From contig JAKUCV010000388.1 of assembly GCA_028386065.3 (NCBI GenBank), forward strand, positions 111,005-175,004: a DNA stretch of 64,000 bases, given 5' to 3'. Below are positions 1 through 10,046 of the stretch, piece after piece; within the stretch, counting starts at the first letter, position 1; each line of letters opens with the position of its first letter. The stretch comes from Turnera subulata. Taxonomy: Eukaryota; Streptophyta; Magnoliopsida; Malpighiales; Passifloraceae. The notes below the pieces were generated by a model that did not search any database, was not told the DNA's origin, and was given only the letters and a program-made list of their open reading frames with translations. Made by a program: the position numbers and the translations under genes.

Positions 1-620
1 TCAGAATCAAGGTCATCCCATGCAGTCATTGCTTTCTTACCCTTGTTCTTGAAGTTGTTGAACTTGTGTTTTCGTATGTTGGGACATTCGGCCTTGATGT
101 GCCCGGGTTGATTGCAACCATAACACAAAAGTTGCTCTTTCTTTGATTCATCAACCTTCACACCTCTGAAGTTCCTACCCTTGAGATTTCTCCATTTCAT
201 GAATTTCACAAATTTCCTTGTAATTAAGGCAACATCTGGGTCATTTTCGGAATCACTCTCATGTGAAGACTTGAGACCTATATCCTTCTTTCTTTTTTGT
301 TTTTCTTCAAATTTTGACCCATGAACAATGAGACTTCCCATAAGATCATTGTAAGTGAGAGTGTTCATGTCTTTGGCTTCCTCAATAGCAGTGACCTTCG
401 GTTCCCATTCAGAGGGAAGAGATCGAAAAACTTTTGTCACCTTCTCCTTGTTTGTGATGGTTTTGCCAAGACAAGCCAAGTTGTTACACAAGATAGTGAA
501 TCTTGTGTCAAGTTCTTGTATGGTTTCATCTGGCAACATTTGGAACAGCTCAAACTCTCTCATCAGCCGATTTATCTTTGATTCTTTGACTTGGTTTGTT
601 CCTTCATGCGCTATGCGCCA
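1..620 (-). pseudogene. Copia gag fragment (UBN2 plus CCHC zinc knuckle)
   Basis: The minus-strand translation shows a UBN2-type gag core (LPDETIQELDTRF; SLPSEWEPKVTAIEEAKD) followed by a CCHC zinc knuckle, CYGCNQPGHIKAEC, at about 85-130. This is the nucleic-acid-binding part of a Copia capsid protein. The N-terminal half of gag that should lie between about 620 and 770 is not recognisable and runs straight into leader sequence, so the protein is probably 5'-deleted. It continues off the window at position 1. Confidence 0.7.
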
Positions 621-774
621 TACAAGACTACCTCCACTACTCAAGGATCCCCCCTTGAGATTTCTAACACACTCTATTATGATTTTTCACGGGTTCAACC
701 AATAACCCTTAGTACAAGTTTTTCTTTAGGCTCAACTCTAAAGCTTTGTCTTACACAAACCCACTGATACAAAG

Positions 775-1315
775 TGTACAATTAAGTACTATAACTATTC
801 CCTTGAAATATTTTCTCTCAATGTATGAACTAAGAAAAGTTTTTCTCTCTTTCTCTTTGCTTGATTGAGAACTGCAAGTGCAACTATGTTTGCTAGAATT
901 CTGTAACTCGGTTTAGCAGCTCTGAAGTTCTCCTTGAATCAGCATCTCTTTATATAGACAAGTTGGATGGTGGCAATTCGAATTTGAACCGTTGCATGTC
1001 CCTTTCCATCCAGCTGGTTTGTCTTCCGAGGTGCCAGAGCGTCAACGTTCATATTGCCTTGTCCCTTTCACTTTGGCACGAGGTCCAGCGGTCTGCAGCT
1101 TTTTGTCATTGATGTTATTGTTTAGCATAGTTCGAGGTTGGTCCTAGGAAGTTTGAATTCAGCTGACATTTGATTTGTTTAAGGTAGGCTTTTCATTGAT
1201 TCAGATTCCACAAATGGTAGTGTCCTAGGTTGTTTGACCAATACCCATAGGGATTAAACAAATCAAGTCACATGGTTGGCTTTTTGTTTAAAGTGGCATG
1301 TCAACTCCACTAACA
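775..1315 (-). repeat. 5' LTR of the left-edge Copia element
   Basis: About 541 bp with TG...CA ends on the minus strand. The U3 part contains a TATA box near 950 (minus), so transcription would run leftward into gag. The partner LTR is outside the window, so the boundaries rest on the end motifs and on the adjacent primer site. Confidence 0.6.
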
Positions 1316-1938
1316 CATCCTCCAATCTCACTCGCACTTCTTCCCACATGTTGATCACGAATTGACCACCTTTGTGAGCTGCAATTCATTGTTAAAAGCA
1401 CAAGAAGCTACATATAGGCTTGCATAGGTTTGTCATAATCAAAACCTTGTTAGAGCATTTAATCATATAATAATAATTGGCATATTAAATTGTATTTAAA
1501 GGCATATTATAATATTATAATCAATGTCACAATTTAATCCATGCATTATGTTAATAATCATACTTAATTAGGCCTAAGCAAACTTAATTAACCTTAAGCA
1601 TCTTTTTAATCATCAACCGATTCACACCAGCTTCATATTTTTAATTACAACATTACATAAAAACTGACATAGACATTATATCAAACACCTGGACTGCATA
1701 CCTCAGGTAATAGTATGATTTTGTCTTCAACACACTTCCTTGTTCAACAAGTGCAATACGGAGATGAATTATGTCCATGCCTTACAATTTAATTAAAAAG
1801 GAAACATCGATCTCCAAATTAGCCTTTGTATTTACTCTTAATTATCTGTGAATATTGGAGTCACCCAATATATAAGTGAAACAAGTTACTACCTTTTAAC
1901 CCGAGAGGGTTTACTTACCTCATGGGTTCTTTCGTACT
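1316..1938. repeat. AT-rich spacer; 1655-1938 is one arm of a recurring block
   Basis: No gene is visible. From about 1655 to 1938 the sequence matches, in inverted orientation, 41775-42040. Shared landmarks are ACCCGAGAGGG / CCTCTCGGGT, the stretch around CACACTTCCTTGTTCAACA, and ACATTATATCAAACACCTGG. The block is cut at 1938 by the gypsy element and resumes at 15531. Confidence 0.65.
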
Positions 1939-2357
1939 TGATAGGTCAAGATAAAATTTGGCTAGGCATAAGAAGGCTTAGGAGAAAGAAAGTCCGATGA
2001 GAAATAATAAGCCCAAGTCACCTAAGACCATCCAGAACCCCCCAAGGGTGACAGCCTTGGATAGCTCATGCAGGCTAGCTGGAGGTACGGACCAGGACAG
2101 CTGTGAGGCGAGACACCATCAGTTGAGGAAAACGGGAAGAAGAGGAGGACTGTTGGACTCCCTACACGAATAGCATAAATACTGAGCAAACTAATAGAAA
2201 ACCCTAGAATGACTTGTGCCCCTCGGGGGGCTAGGAAAAATCTTTCTTTCATCTTCCTTGTATTTTAAGCTTCTGAAATATCAATAAACACTTTGACTTT
2301 TCAACGCCGATTCTTTCGCTTTGGTTTCCTTGCTTTGAATTTTCTTCAGTAGTATCA
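1939..2357 (+). repeat. 5' LTR of the outer gypsy element
   Basis: 419 bp, TGATAGG...GTATCA. It aligns along its full length with 15116-15530, with scattered substitutions and small indels. Confidence 0.85.
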
Positions 2358-2358
2358 G

Positions 2359-2376
2359 TGGCGCCGTCTGTGGGAA
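2359..2376 (+). other. Primer-binding site of the outer gypsy element
   Basis: TGGCGCCGTCTGTGGGAA begins one base after the 5' LTR. The first nine bases complement the 3' end of a plant tRNA-Asp (…CGGCGCCA). The downstream part agrees less well. Confidence 0.6.
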
Positions 2377-2784
2377 ACCAACGAAAAGCCTAGCTGTGCC
2401 GCCACTATAAACGCAAAAGAGAAGCTCCGATGGAAGGAAGATGATGGTGAAGGTGACTGCCTGAGACCTATCACTCCCCCTATGACCTTACCGTCTGGGA
2501 TCGTTAAAGGGAGCCTGTGGCAAAGACCAGCGGTCGGAACCTTGAGAAAGATCCAAACTTGGAAGCCATGGAGGCTCAATTGCAAGAAGCCCTCTCCAGT
2601 TTGCAGTACCTGAGAAGGATGGGGTTGATCGGAAGCCTAGGAGAGTTAAAGGCAAAAATAGCCTCCTCAAGTAGAATGGAGTCGGAATGAGAAAATAGTA
2701 AAGAAACACCAGATCCACATCAACTGGAGAGAACCCTAAGGAGAAAACATGAGAAGGGTGTGAAAAGCACACCAGATGAACGAG

Positions 2785-2934
2785 CTCCAGGTGAAAGGAG
2801 CCACCTTGGTGGTCTACAAGTGCCTCTTGAAGGTACCCAGGGAGAAAATACGAAAATGGTGCACAAACACTTTCAAGTCGAATTTCAGGTGAAAGGAGCC
2901 ATCTTGGTGGTCTACAAGTGCCTTTTGAGGGTAC
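2785..2934 (+). repeat. Imperfect tandem duplication (~97 bp) in the gypsy leader
   Basis: The segment starting AGGTGAAAGGAGCCACCTTGG (about 2789) recurs at about 2887 with CCATCTTGG, including the downstream GTGGTCTACAAGTGCC. The second copy is cut by the solo-LTR insertion after the target site ggtac at 2930-2934. Confidence 0.65.
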
Positions 2935-4717
2935 TGTGAATACCCGACCCAAAATCACTTGGGCCTATTCACCTATTCCTTTTCACCTTCTTCCTCGGGT
3001 CAATCCCATGTCATTGGAGTCGCCACCCAAGCTTTATTAAGTTCAAAACTTGGGAAAAACCTTCATATGACTCCTTTAGGCTACATGGTCATGGCGAACC
3101 AAAGACATGGGATCGGGGGTTCGTCACGGATGGGAAGGTGTTAGGCACCCATCCATGTTGGGTCGAAACCTTGTGCAATTGAAGAAATTATGTGTGCCTT
3201 GTGCAAGTGTGGAAACAAATCACATAAAAATCATAAAATTGAATTGGAGGGGTAGGAGAAGAAGATACGGAACAAAAAGGGAAAATAAAAACATTTGGGC
3301 TTGAGTCTCCACCAATAGAGACCACATACGTACCCCGGCGACCGGGTTCAAAGTCCACGTAGTTCTTAACATGGCATCACAGCAATCACATAATCCACAA
3401 AAACGTCATCAAATAACCAGCAAGCAGCAATCAATAAAGTGCGTAATAAAAAGGGTTAGAACACTTAGCTAGGTTGTTGGACAGAAACTATGGTCGTCTT
3501 CTACTGGATTTTGGACAATACAAATGGCCGATTCAGCTTCTGGTCCCAACAGCAAAGTTATGACTCTCTCTCCTAGCTTTCTAAGGAGTCCAAGATCACA
3601 GCAATCCGACTTCTAGAACTCGAGATATGAATTGTTTTCTAAGGCTGCTTGCATCAGGTGCTTCTATTCGAATATCAGATTGCTTTTGATGGCTCCACCC
3701 TCTTGATCTTCTCTTGCTGGATTTCTTCTTGATGCTTTCCCACAAAATTCCTCCAGAGTTTCTGCCCTAAAAGTGTTTCTAGGCTTGGAGAAGTAGAGTT
3801 TATCCAAGCAAACAAAGCTTGTGGGAGGTGTGTTTGTAATAATAGATTGCCCCCTTGAAATGTGAGTGGGGATCCTATTTATAGTGTTCTGGGAAGTCTA
3901 GGGGCGTGGACCTACTTAATGTTTAAGATTATGCCCGAAAATCTGGACCAAAACTGCGTGGGATCAAAAAAAAGAAACAAAATTGGGGGAAAAAAATCAT
4001 TTCAGGACACCTACGGCCGCCCTGCCTGGCTGTCATGGCCTGGATGGCCACCATGCCCGGCGGTCATGGCCACAAGACCGCCCGAGCATGGCGGTCATCC
4101 CGAGATGTTCGTCGCCTCTTTCCAATTTTGTGTGTTCTTTCCTGATCTGATTTTACCGTGTAATTAACCCCTAAATTACCCAGAATCACTCCATAACTTG
4201 ATTAATACTCCCCCCAATCATCTCCTAATTGATTGATTACACATTAACACCCATTTTATGCAAAATCATACCAAAAAAACATTTACCAATTAAAGGGTGA
4301 TTTGATTCTGATTTTTCACAAAAATTAGAACCAAAATTAGTCCACAAGTAAAGTGTTTATGGGCTAACTAAACTCTAGAGAATCCATTAACTTGGGCTCT
4401 CAAACCCATTCTCAATCCAAGGCTAAATCATCTCATTAAAATCGGATTAAAGATAGATAAGAGGCCCAAGTAATGAAATAAGCACATTTCAGTGTAAATA
4501 AACCTTATTGTATATTTTATCCTAAGATTAAATCATCTCATTAATCCTAGCAGTCCAATATGCAAAGGCTCAAATTACTAAAATGCATTGTTTCCACTAA
4601 GATAAATTCTTAACGTGTCTTACTCCTAGGACCAAATAATCTTATTAACCCTAAGTGCAAACATGTTTAAAACCTAAACTTTGTGAAAAATTCGTGGGTC
4701 AAATTTGGGTGTTCACA
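2935..4717. mobile_element. Solo LTR (1783 bp) inside the gypsy element
   Basis: It begins TGTGAATACCC and ends GGGTGTTCACA, so it has TG...CA termini with a short inverted repeat, TGTGAA/TTCACA. A perfect 5-bp duplication, ggtac, lies at 2930-2934 and 4718-4722. There is no internal domain and no convincing coding sequence. A GC-rich patch at about 4012-4105 repeats GGTCATGGCC-like words. It is best read as an LTR left after unequal recombination between the two ends of an unidentified LTR retrotransposon. The orientation is not known. Confidence 0.75.
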
Positions 4718-4722
4718 GGTAC

Positions 4723-5925
4723 CCGAAGGGAAAGATCTCAACTTGGAGGCCAGGAGGACATGGAGGTGGAGTATGAATTTGCTCAAAACAAGAAAGGGCT
4801 ACGAGGTAGCCAAAGAGATGAAGGGGATGAGGTGAGAAAAGAAGTTCATGATGAAAGATGAAACCTTAGAGAGAGAGGCGCCAAGCCCACACCAGGGACA
4901 CCCGGAGACAATGGACCTACCTTGATGGGTCTTAGGAGGTTAGATCTGGAACTGAAAGGAGTTCGGAACGAGAGGGGCTATCAGGAAGCTTGGAGGGGCG
5001 AAGAGGAAATGCTAGAAAGGGAGATCCTTGAAGAAAGAAGGTATCTTGGAAGCGGAGAGACCCTTACACCGTTGAGTCCAGGATTAAAAGCCCAAAGGCT
5101 ACTGAAGGAATTCAAAATGCCGGCATGGATCCCTATGAGGGCGAGACGGACCCTGTGAGGCATGGGGCACACGAAAAGACCATTGTGAAGGCGCAGACTA
5201 GTGGGGACGACATTTTACGAAGGATGATAGCGTCGTCCCTGAGAGGGAATGCACAAGATTGGTACGACAGCCTCCCAGAAGGCTTAGTCACATCCTTCAC
5301 AAGAGGAGGGTGAAACCCTGAGGGCCTATATGACGAGATTTAATAGGGAAACCATGAAGGTGAAGGATTGCAACATAGGAATAGTTTTTTAGGCTCTTAA
5401 GAAGGGATGCAGGGTGAAAGATATGGTGAAATCCCTGTCGAGGAAACCACCAGAAGATACGGCACAACTGATTATGAGGGCTGAAAAGTTCATTCGTCAA
5501 AATGATCATCACTGGTCCGCTCTGAGAGAAACAAAAGTTGAAAAGGAGAGGAGAAAAGATTTCTCGCGGGAACACTCAGGGTCCAAGTCATTAGCTGTGG
5601 CTGGAAGAAAAAGGAGAGATTTTGACAGGAATGGTAGCTGCCTCGCTGAGAGGAAATGAGAGAAGGTAAAATATATCCTGCTCGCATCCTTGAGGACAGA
5701 TCTTCACAATGATGGCAAGAGAATACTGGAAGAAGGTAAGATGATCCAGGCCTAAGTTGAACCCTCAGAAGCCGGACAGTGGAGCAGCTTACTGTCAGTT
5801 TTACAAGGGCATGGCCGTGACACAGAGGATTGCAATAACCCGAAAAGGAAGATTGAACGGTTGATCCAGGGAGGGACACTTGAAGGAATTTATTGATGAA
5901 GGCTGAGAAAAGGTGGGGCGGAAAC
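4723..5925 (+). pseudogene. Gypsy gag remnant with zinc knuckle
   Basis: Frame-broken sense pieces match the Ty3/gypsy capsid pattern. Near 5125 is DPYEGETDPVRH, then LRGNAQDWYDSLPEG near 5240-5285, equivalent to the usual 'GAA..WF..LP.GSI'. PPEDTAQLIMRAEKFI follows near 5447. At about 5785-5905 is a knuckle plus tail (YCQFY…GHGRDTEDC then PKRKIERLIQGG), read across two 1-nt frameshifts. This spacing is typical of Tat-type gag. No single reading frame covers it, so no protein is expected. Confidence 0.65.
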
Positions 5926-5959
5926 TAGGAACCCAGAGAGGGGCTGATGGAACCCAGGG

Positions 5960-6230
5960 AGGACTCATAGGTACCATTAATGTGATAGAAGATAGTATGC
6001 CGATGGGGAGCAAAAAACAAGATGTCTAGAGGAACCCTATTACTGGTAGGAGGAGGAACATAGAGATATCAAGGAATAATCTTCAACCGGGATGACGTTG
6101 AGGGAGTAAGGACGCCCCATGCGGATGCTACGGTGATAAATGCGATGGTGGAAGAATGTTACATTAAAAGGATACTGGTGGACACAGAGAGTACCTACAA
6201 AATAGAACCATGAGCGACCAAACAATCAGG
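5960..6230 (+). pseudogene. Gypsy protease remnant
   Basis: Around 6090-6205 the sense strand encodes TPHADATVINAMVEECYIKR followed by ILVDTESTYK. This corresponds to the 'DALVI…V.RILVDNGSS' core of the retrotransposon aspartic protease, with the active-site DNG/DTG changed to DTE. Several frameshifts surround it. Expected RT motifs do not appear downstream. Confidence 0.5.
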
Positions 6231-6680
6231 GAATGGTTAAGGGAAAAGCTGAGAAAAGAAGGGACCCTAAGAGGACGATGGGAGTCCCAATCCGAAAAAC
6301 AAAACCTGAAAGGAGGATGCAACATGATACCTCATGGGAACATGAGGAAAAGAAAGTATTGGAGGAACATCCGGATGCTTATCATTAAGGCCGTCTGGAG
6401 TACCACAAACCTGCCTAGAATCTCAATAATTGTGGATTGCCATAAAGTAAATATTACCAGTGAAGGAATTAAGAGTAAACAATTAGCAGTAAAAAAGAAA
6501 CTGCCTTCCTTAAAAACTTCAAAGAAAATTAAAGACTATCAGGGGATGGAGAAATTGAAAGTGGCGTGTGGTGAGTGGAAAGAATGCACGGCTCAATCAC
6601 CCACCCTCGCCCACCCAAGGGAAGGAATTACTCATAAGCCAAATACGGGCAGACGATTGGCAAGATAGAGCGGAAAAAAG
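6231..6680 (+). other. Unassigned part of the gypsy internal region (RT expected here)
   Basis: An open stretch of about 150 codons exists at 6210-6668, but its lysine/arginine-rich translation shows no RT motif (no xxDD box, no LPQG). In a complete element, protease is followed by about 2 kb of RT and RNase H. Only about 0.45 kb separates the protease remnant from the RNase H tail here, so a large internal deletion is likely. Confidence 0.4.
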
Positions 6681-6684
6681 GGAA

Positions 6685-7483
6685 ACTATAAGATCGATCT
6701 CAAGCCAAAAATCGTCGTAAAATGTCAGACAATGACAAATTTCTTGGCTGAGGGGGCACGATTTCTTGGGATGGCTAGAAGTTGTACCGACGATAACTTA
6801 ACGACCTACTAATGGCACGCCTGACAGAAGAGGAGGGGCTGGAGGTCCTAAAAAAGATTCATCAGGGTACAGGCAAGATGCGCAATAGGGCTAAGTCCCT
6901 GGCAAGAGGAGTATTGAGAAGCGGGTCTTATTGAACCATTGTGGTGGTAGAATAAAAAGGTTCAAGAGAAAGGTGCATTCCCCGACAAGCGCATGCAATA
7001 GATATCCTAAGTTTCTTCCCAGTGGTAAAAGGAAAAAGAACTTCTCCTGGAGTGCCTTAGGCCATCATAGCTGATAACGAATCCCAGTTTGATAGTAAGA
7101 AACTGAGGGGCTTCTGTGTAGATTTTGGAGTGGAATTAAGGCTTTCTTTTGTCAACCGTCCACAAGTTAATAGGAAAATGGAGAATGTTGGCAGAATAAC
7201 TTTGGAAGGAGTACAGAAAAGGATTAGAAAAGCCAGTGGTAGTTGGTTAAAGGAAATGGAGGATGCCCTGCGGACCTATAAAGTGATGAAGAGAATAACA
7301 ACAGGAGAAGCTCCTTATGAAATGGTGCATGAAACGAAGGCCATGATCCCTGTGAAGATGAGATTTGAAGCGGCCAGAACTTGGGAGTTCGGGCAGAGGG
7401 AATTAATAAGTGTGAAACTCAATTTGTTGATAAAAGTCAGAGGACAAGGCTACCAAAAGAACGAGAAGAAACACCACAATTAG
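6685..7483 (+). pseudogene. RNase H tail and integrase remnant of the gypsy element
   Basis: At about 6715-6770, VKCQTMTNFLAEG resembles the end of RNase H ('VKAQALADFLAE'). At 6830-6910 an HHCC-like region follows ('IHQGTGKMRNRAKSLARGVLR'). Around 7065-7190, IADNESQFDSKKLRGFC and the shifted frame after it match the catalytic core, with DNG changed to DNE. RTYKVMKRITTGEAPYEMV (about 7270-7330) matches 'YRTT.R..TGETPF.L.YG'. In-frame stops and shifts make it non-functional. Confidence 0.65.
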
Positions 7484-9092
7484 GTGTGGGGACAAAAAAA
7501 AATTGCTGAAATAGAACCTGTGCCGACGCAGCAAGCGGAACTCTCACTGGAGTGGAACAAGAGAGACCCTGAAGGGATGGGATCACCAAGATTCACCCTC
7601 AGATAGTTCTACCTCCAAGAAAATAAACGCACACACAGACACACGAAATAGACGCAGAACACATACCTAAAAGAGGAACATTGAAAGGTGTGAAGAACGC
7701 ATACCCAAAAGAGAATATTATATAGTGTGCCAAACGCACACTCAAAAGAGGTGGCAGATTGTAGCTAAATAAGTAGAGTCCTAATCCTTGAGGGTTCAGT
7801 GATTCGACAATATTCCCTCAGTTGTCCGCCAATAAGAAGGAAAAAGCTAAAAGGAACCTCAAGAGGAGGAAGAAGGTCGGAGAGGGTCACCACAGCCCGA
7901 ATCCCCTATCATTAGAGCAGAGTGGCGAAATACCAAGCTGATGCAGATGAGTGAACCGTACGCAGAATGTGCAGGACCCTGAACAGACTCTCTAATGTCC
8001 ACAACACCAGTAGTAGTTCAAATTTTACTTGTCCAACAACCTATGGCCTATGGACTGAAATTTAACTAAATCTGCAAAGCTAAGTTTTCTATTCCTCTCT
8101 CTAGTGATACTCATTGAATTGTCTTATATTTCTATGGCTAAAATTGTCATGATTAATTCAAAAAATATTTAATGAAATATATGAATAATAGGTTCATCAT
8201 TGTATTTTTCTTTTTATGGAATATGCAAACTCGAATGATTGAAATGTTAATGCTCATTTGGAAACCCTGTCTAAAGAGCGCTACGGTACTGCGAGAATGT
8301 AAATTTCAAGAGGAGGCAAAACTCCCAAATTAATTTAAGAGAACAAATTTGTTCTAATGGAGCTGCTCGCTTGCAAGAAGCAAAGCGGAGGGAAATGGTG
8401 TTGTTCATGGCTTCAATGCGAGAAGGAGGAAAGATCAAAGTCAATCGAGAAGAGCAAAGGCAGGGAACTGACGCTCGTGCCTGAAGAACTAGTAGCTGGG
8501 ACCTCATAGGGTGAAGGTGATTCACTGCAGTTGGGTCTGCCTACCCTGAGAGAATATAAAAGGGGTGCGGAAGGCACACCCACAAGAGAACACTAAGAGA
8601 GTGCAGAAAGGACACCAAAAAGAGATGCAAAAAGGGTGCTAAAAGCATACCCAAAAGAAATGATGGAATGAGATCTATGCAAAAACCATAGAAATCAAGG
8701 CTGATGCTGCAAATGCCTTTGTAAAAACAATGGAGAAATATTTGAAATATCAATGAAAGGATTTCGCTTCCTTACATTATTATTGCATTCATGCCATCCG
8801 CATTTCTTTTCATTACAAATCATGCATTTTCACATATAGTAGTCTTAGGGTAACAGTAGAAGAGTCTTGCATAACAGAGGCCCGATAAGGTTGATAAACC
8901 GACACTGAAAGGCCCATAAGGTGGTCCAAAGATTGTAAAGGAGAAAATTGATCCATGGGTGATCGAGACTAATGGTCTATAAAAATTCAAGTTCTCCTAA
9001 AAAGAGAGAACAAGGTGAAGGCAAACTAAAGGAACCCTGAGCGATCGGGCCGCTTAAAGGGAAACCTCTCAAAAGACCTATGGGGTGGTCAA
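7484..9092 (+). other. Non-coding 3' part of the gypsy internal region with degenerate short repeats
   Basis: No gene is visible. Words such as GCATACCCAAAAGAG, GCACACTCAAAAGAGG and GGCACACCCACAAGAG recur at 7665-7755 and 8560-8665, separated by AAGGGTGC-like runs. Purine-rich degenerate repeats of this kind are common between integrase and the 3' LTR in Tat elements. Scattered open frames here look like chance. Confidence 0.45.
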
Positions 9093-9348
9093 TGTAACGC
9101 CCCGAATTTTCAAAAATTGATTTTTTCGGAATTTTCGAAATTTTGATTCCAATTTTACCCTTGAGGAATTTCCGGATTTTTGGTTATGGAAATAAATTAT
9201 TTTCCTTGGAAATAATGTATTTAGGTTGGGGTTATAAGGGGTTTGAGTTTCGTCGGAAACGGGGTCTCATTTCGAAGTGAAACGGGGTTTGAACGATGAC
9301 ATGGTCGAAACTACGTCGTTTTGGAAACTGTTTAAAAAAAAAAAAAAA
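9093..9348 (+). repeat. Truncated 5' LTR of the chromovirus
   Basis: It aligns with 10047-10304, from TGTAACGCCCCG to the ACTACGTCGTTTTGGAA + poly(A) stretch. Identity is high in the first 90 bp but much lower in the middle, more than expected for two LTRs made in one insertion. Confidence 0.75.
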
Positions 9349-9995
9349 TCAGTCGCGTGTATCACTCCAGTATCGGTATGGCGCCTTATGAGGCTTTGTA
9401 TGGGCGGAAGTGCCGTAGTCCGATCTGTTGGGATGAGGAAGGTCTGAGACAGGTGATTGGTCCGGACCTAGTTCAGGAGACTGTTGATCAGATCGAGGTG
9501 GTTAAGCAGTGCATGAGGGCTGCTCAGGATCGGCGAAAGAGTTTTGCCGATAAGCATCGTCGGGAGAAGGAGTACAATGTAGGTGACAGAGTCTTCCTCC
9601 GTGTTGCTCCCTGGAGAGGTGTTATCCGGTTTGGGAGGAAGGGCAAGTTGAGCCCTCGTTATATTGGTCTTTATGAGATCATTGAGCGGATTGGTCCGCT
9701 GGCCTATAGGTTGGCTTTACCGGAGGAGCTGTCACGCATACATGATGTATTCCATGTTTCGATGCTGAGACGTTATCGGTCTGATCCTAGTCATGTTGTA
9801 TCCCCGACAGAGGTGGAGGTTTCTGAGGATTTGACTTATGTTGAGGAGCCGGTTGAGATTCTTGCTCGGGAGGAGCGACAATTGAGGAATCGAGTTATTC
9901 CGATGGTTCGGGTTAGGTGGAGCCGTCATTCTCCGAATGAGGCTACTTGGGAGGTTGAGTCCCATATGCGGGAGCAGTTTCCCCATCTATTTTGA
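9349..9995 (+). pseudogene. Chromovirus integrase C-terminus with chromodomain (intact frame, 5' truncated)
   Basis: An uninterrupted frame runs to the stop at 9993-9995. It opens with the integrase end YHSSIGMAPYEALYGRKCRS, continues through the GPY/F-like module (about residues 75-135: VGDRVFLRV, GPLAYRLALP, IHDVFHVSMLR), and ends with a chromodomain (about residues 160-212: EEPVEILAREERQLRNR, VRWSRHSPNEATWEVE). In chromoviruses this module directs integration to particular chromatin. The catalytic core, RT, protease and gag are missing because of the deletion at the poly(A) junction, so it is a remnant although its frame is clean. The first methionine, at 9357, is not a natural start. Confidence 0.85.
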
Positions 9996-10027
9996 TGTTC
10001 TTATCTTGCAATTTCGAGGACGAAATT

Positions 10028-10046
10028 TCCTTAAGTGGGGTAGAAC
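10028..10046 (+). other. Polypurine tract of the chromovirus
   Basis: TCCTTAAGTGGGGTAGAAC lies directly before the 3' LTR start (TGTAACG at 10047). Its position and composition fit the plus-strand primer of chromoviruses. Confidence 0.6.

Larger units (their letters stand above)
1..1315 (-). mobile_element. Ty1/copia LTR retrotransposon, 5' end, continues beyond the left edge
   Basis: Read on the minus strand, this is an LTR (1315 down to 775) followed by a primer-binding-site-like stretch and then gag. The LTR starts TGTTAGTGG and ends TACA, so it has TG...CA ends. A minus-strand TATA box (TATATAAAG, near 950) lies inside it. Just after the LTR comes TGTATCAGTGGG (about 760-772), close to the initiator-Met-type copia primer site. 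Gag follows to the window edge. Protease, integrase, RT and the second LTR would lie left of the window. Confidence 0.75.

Noticed and set aside
321..705. Plus-strand frames at the left end
   Set aside because: They are antisense shadows of the Copia gag, whose zinc knuckle is on the minus strand.
3862..4167. A 101-codon plus-strand frame
   Set aside because: It is within the solo LTR and is driven by a GC-rich patch of GGTCATGGCC-like repeats. There is no homology signal.
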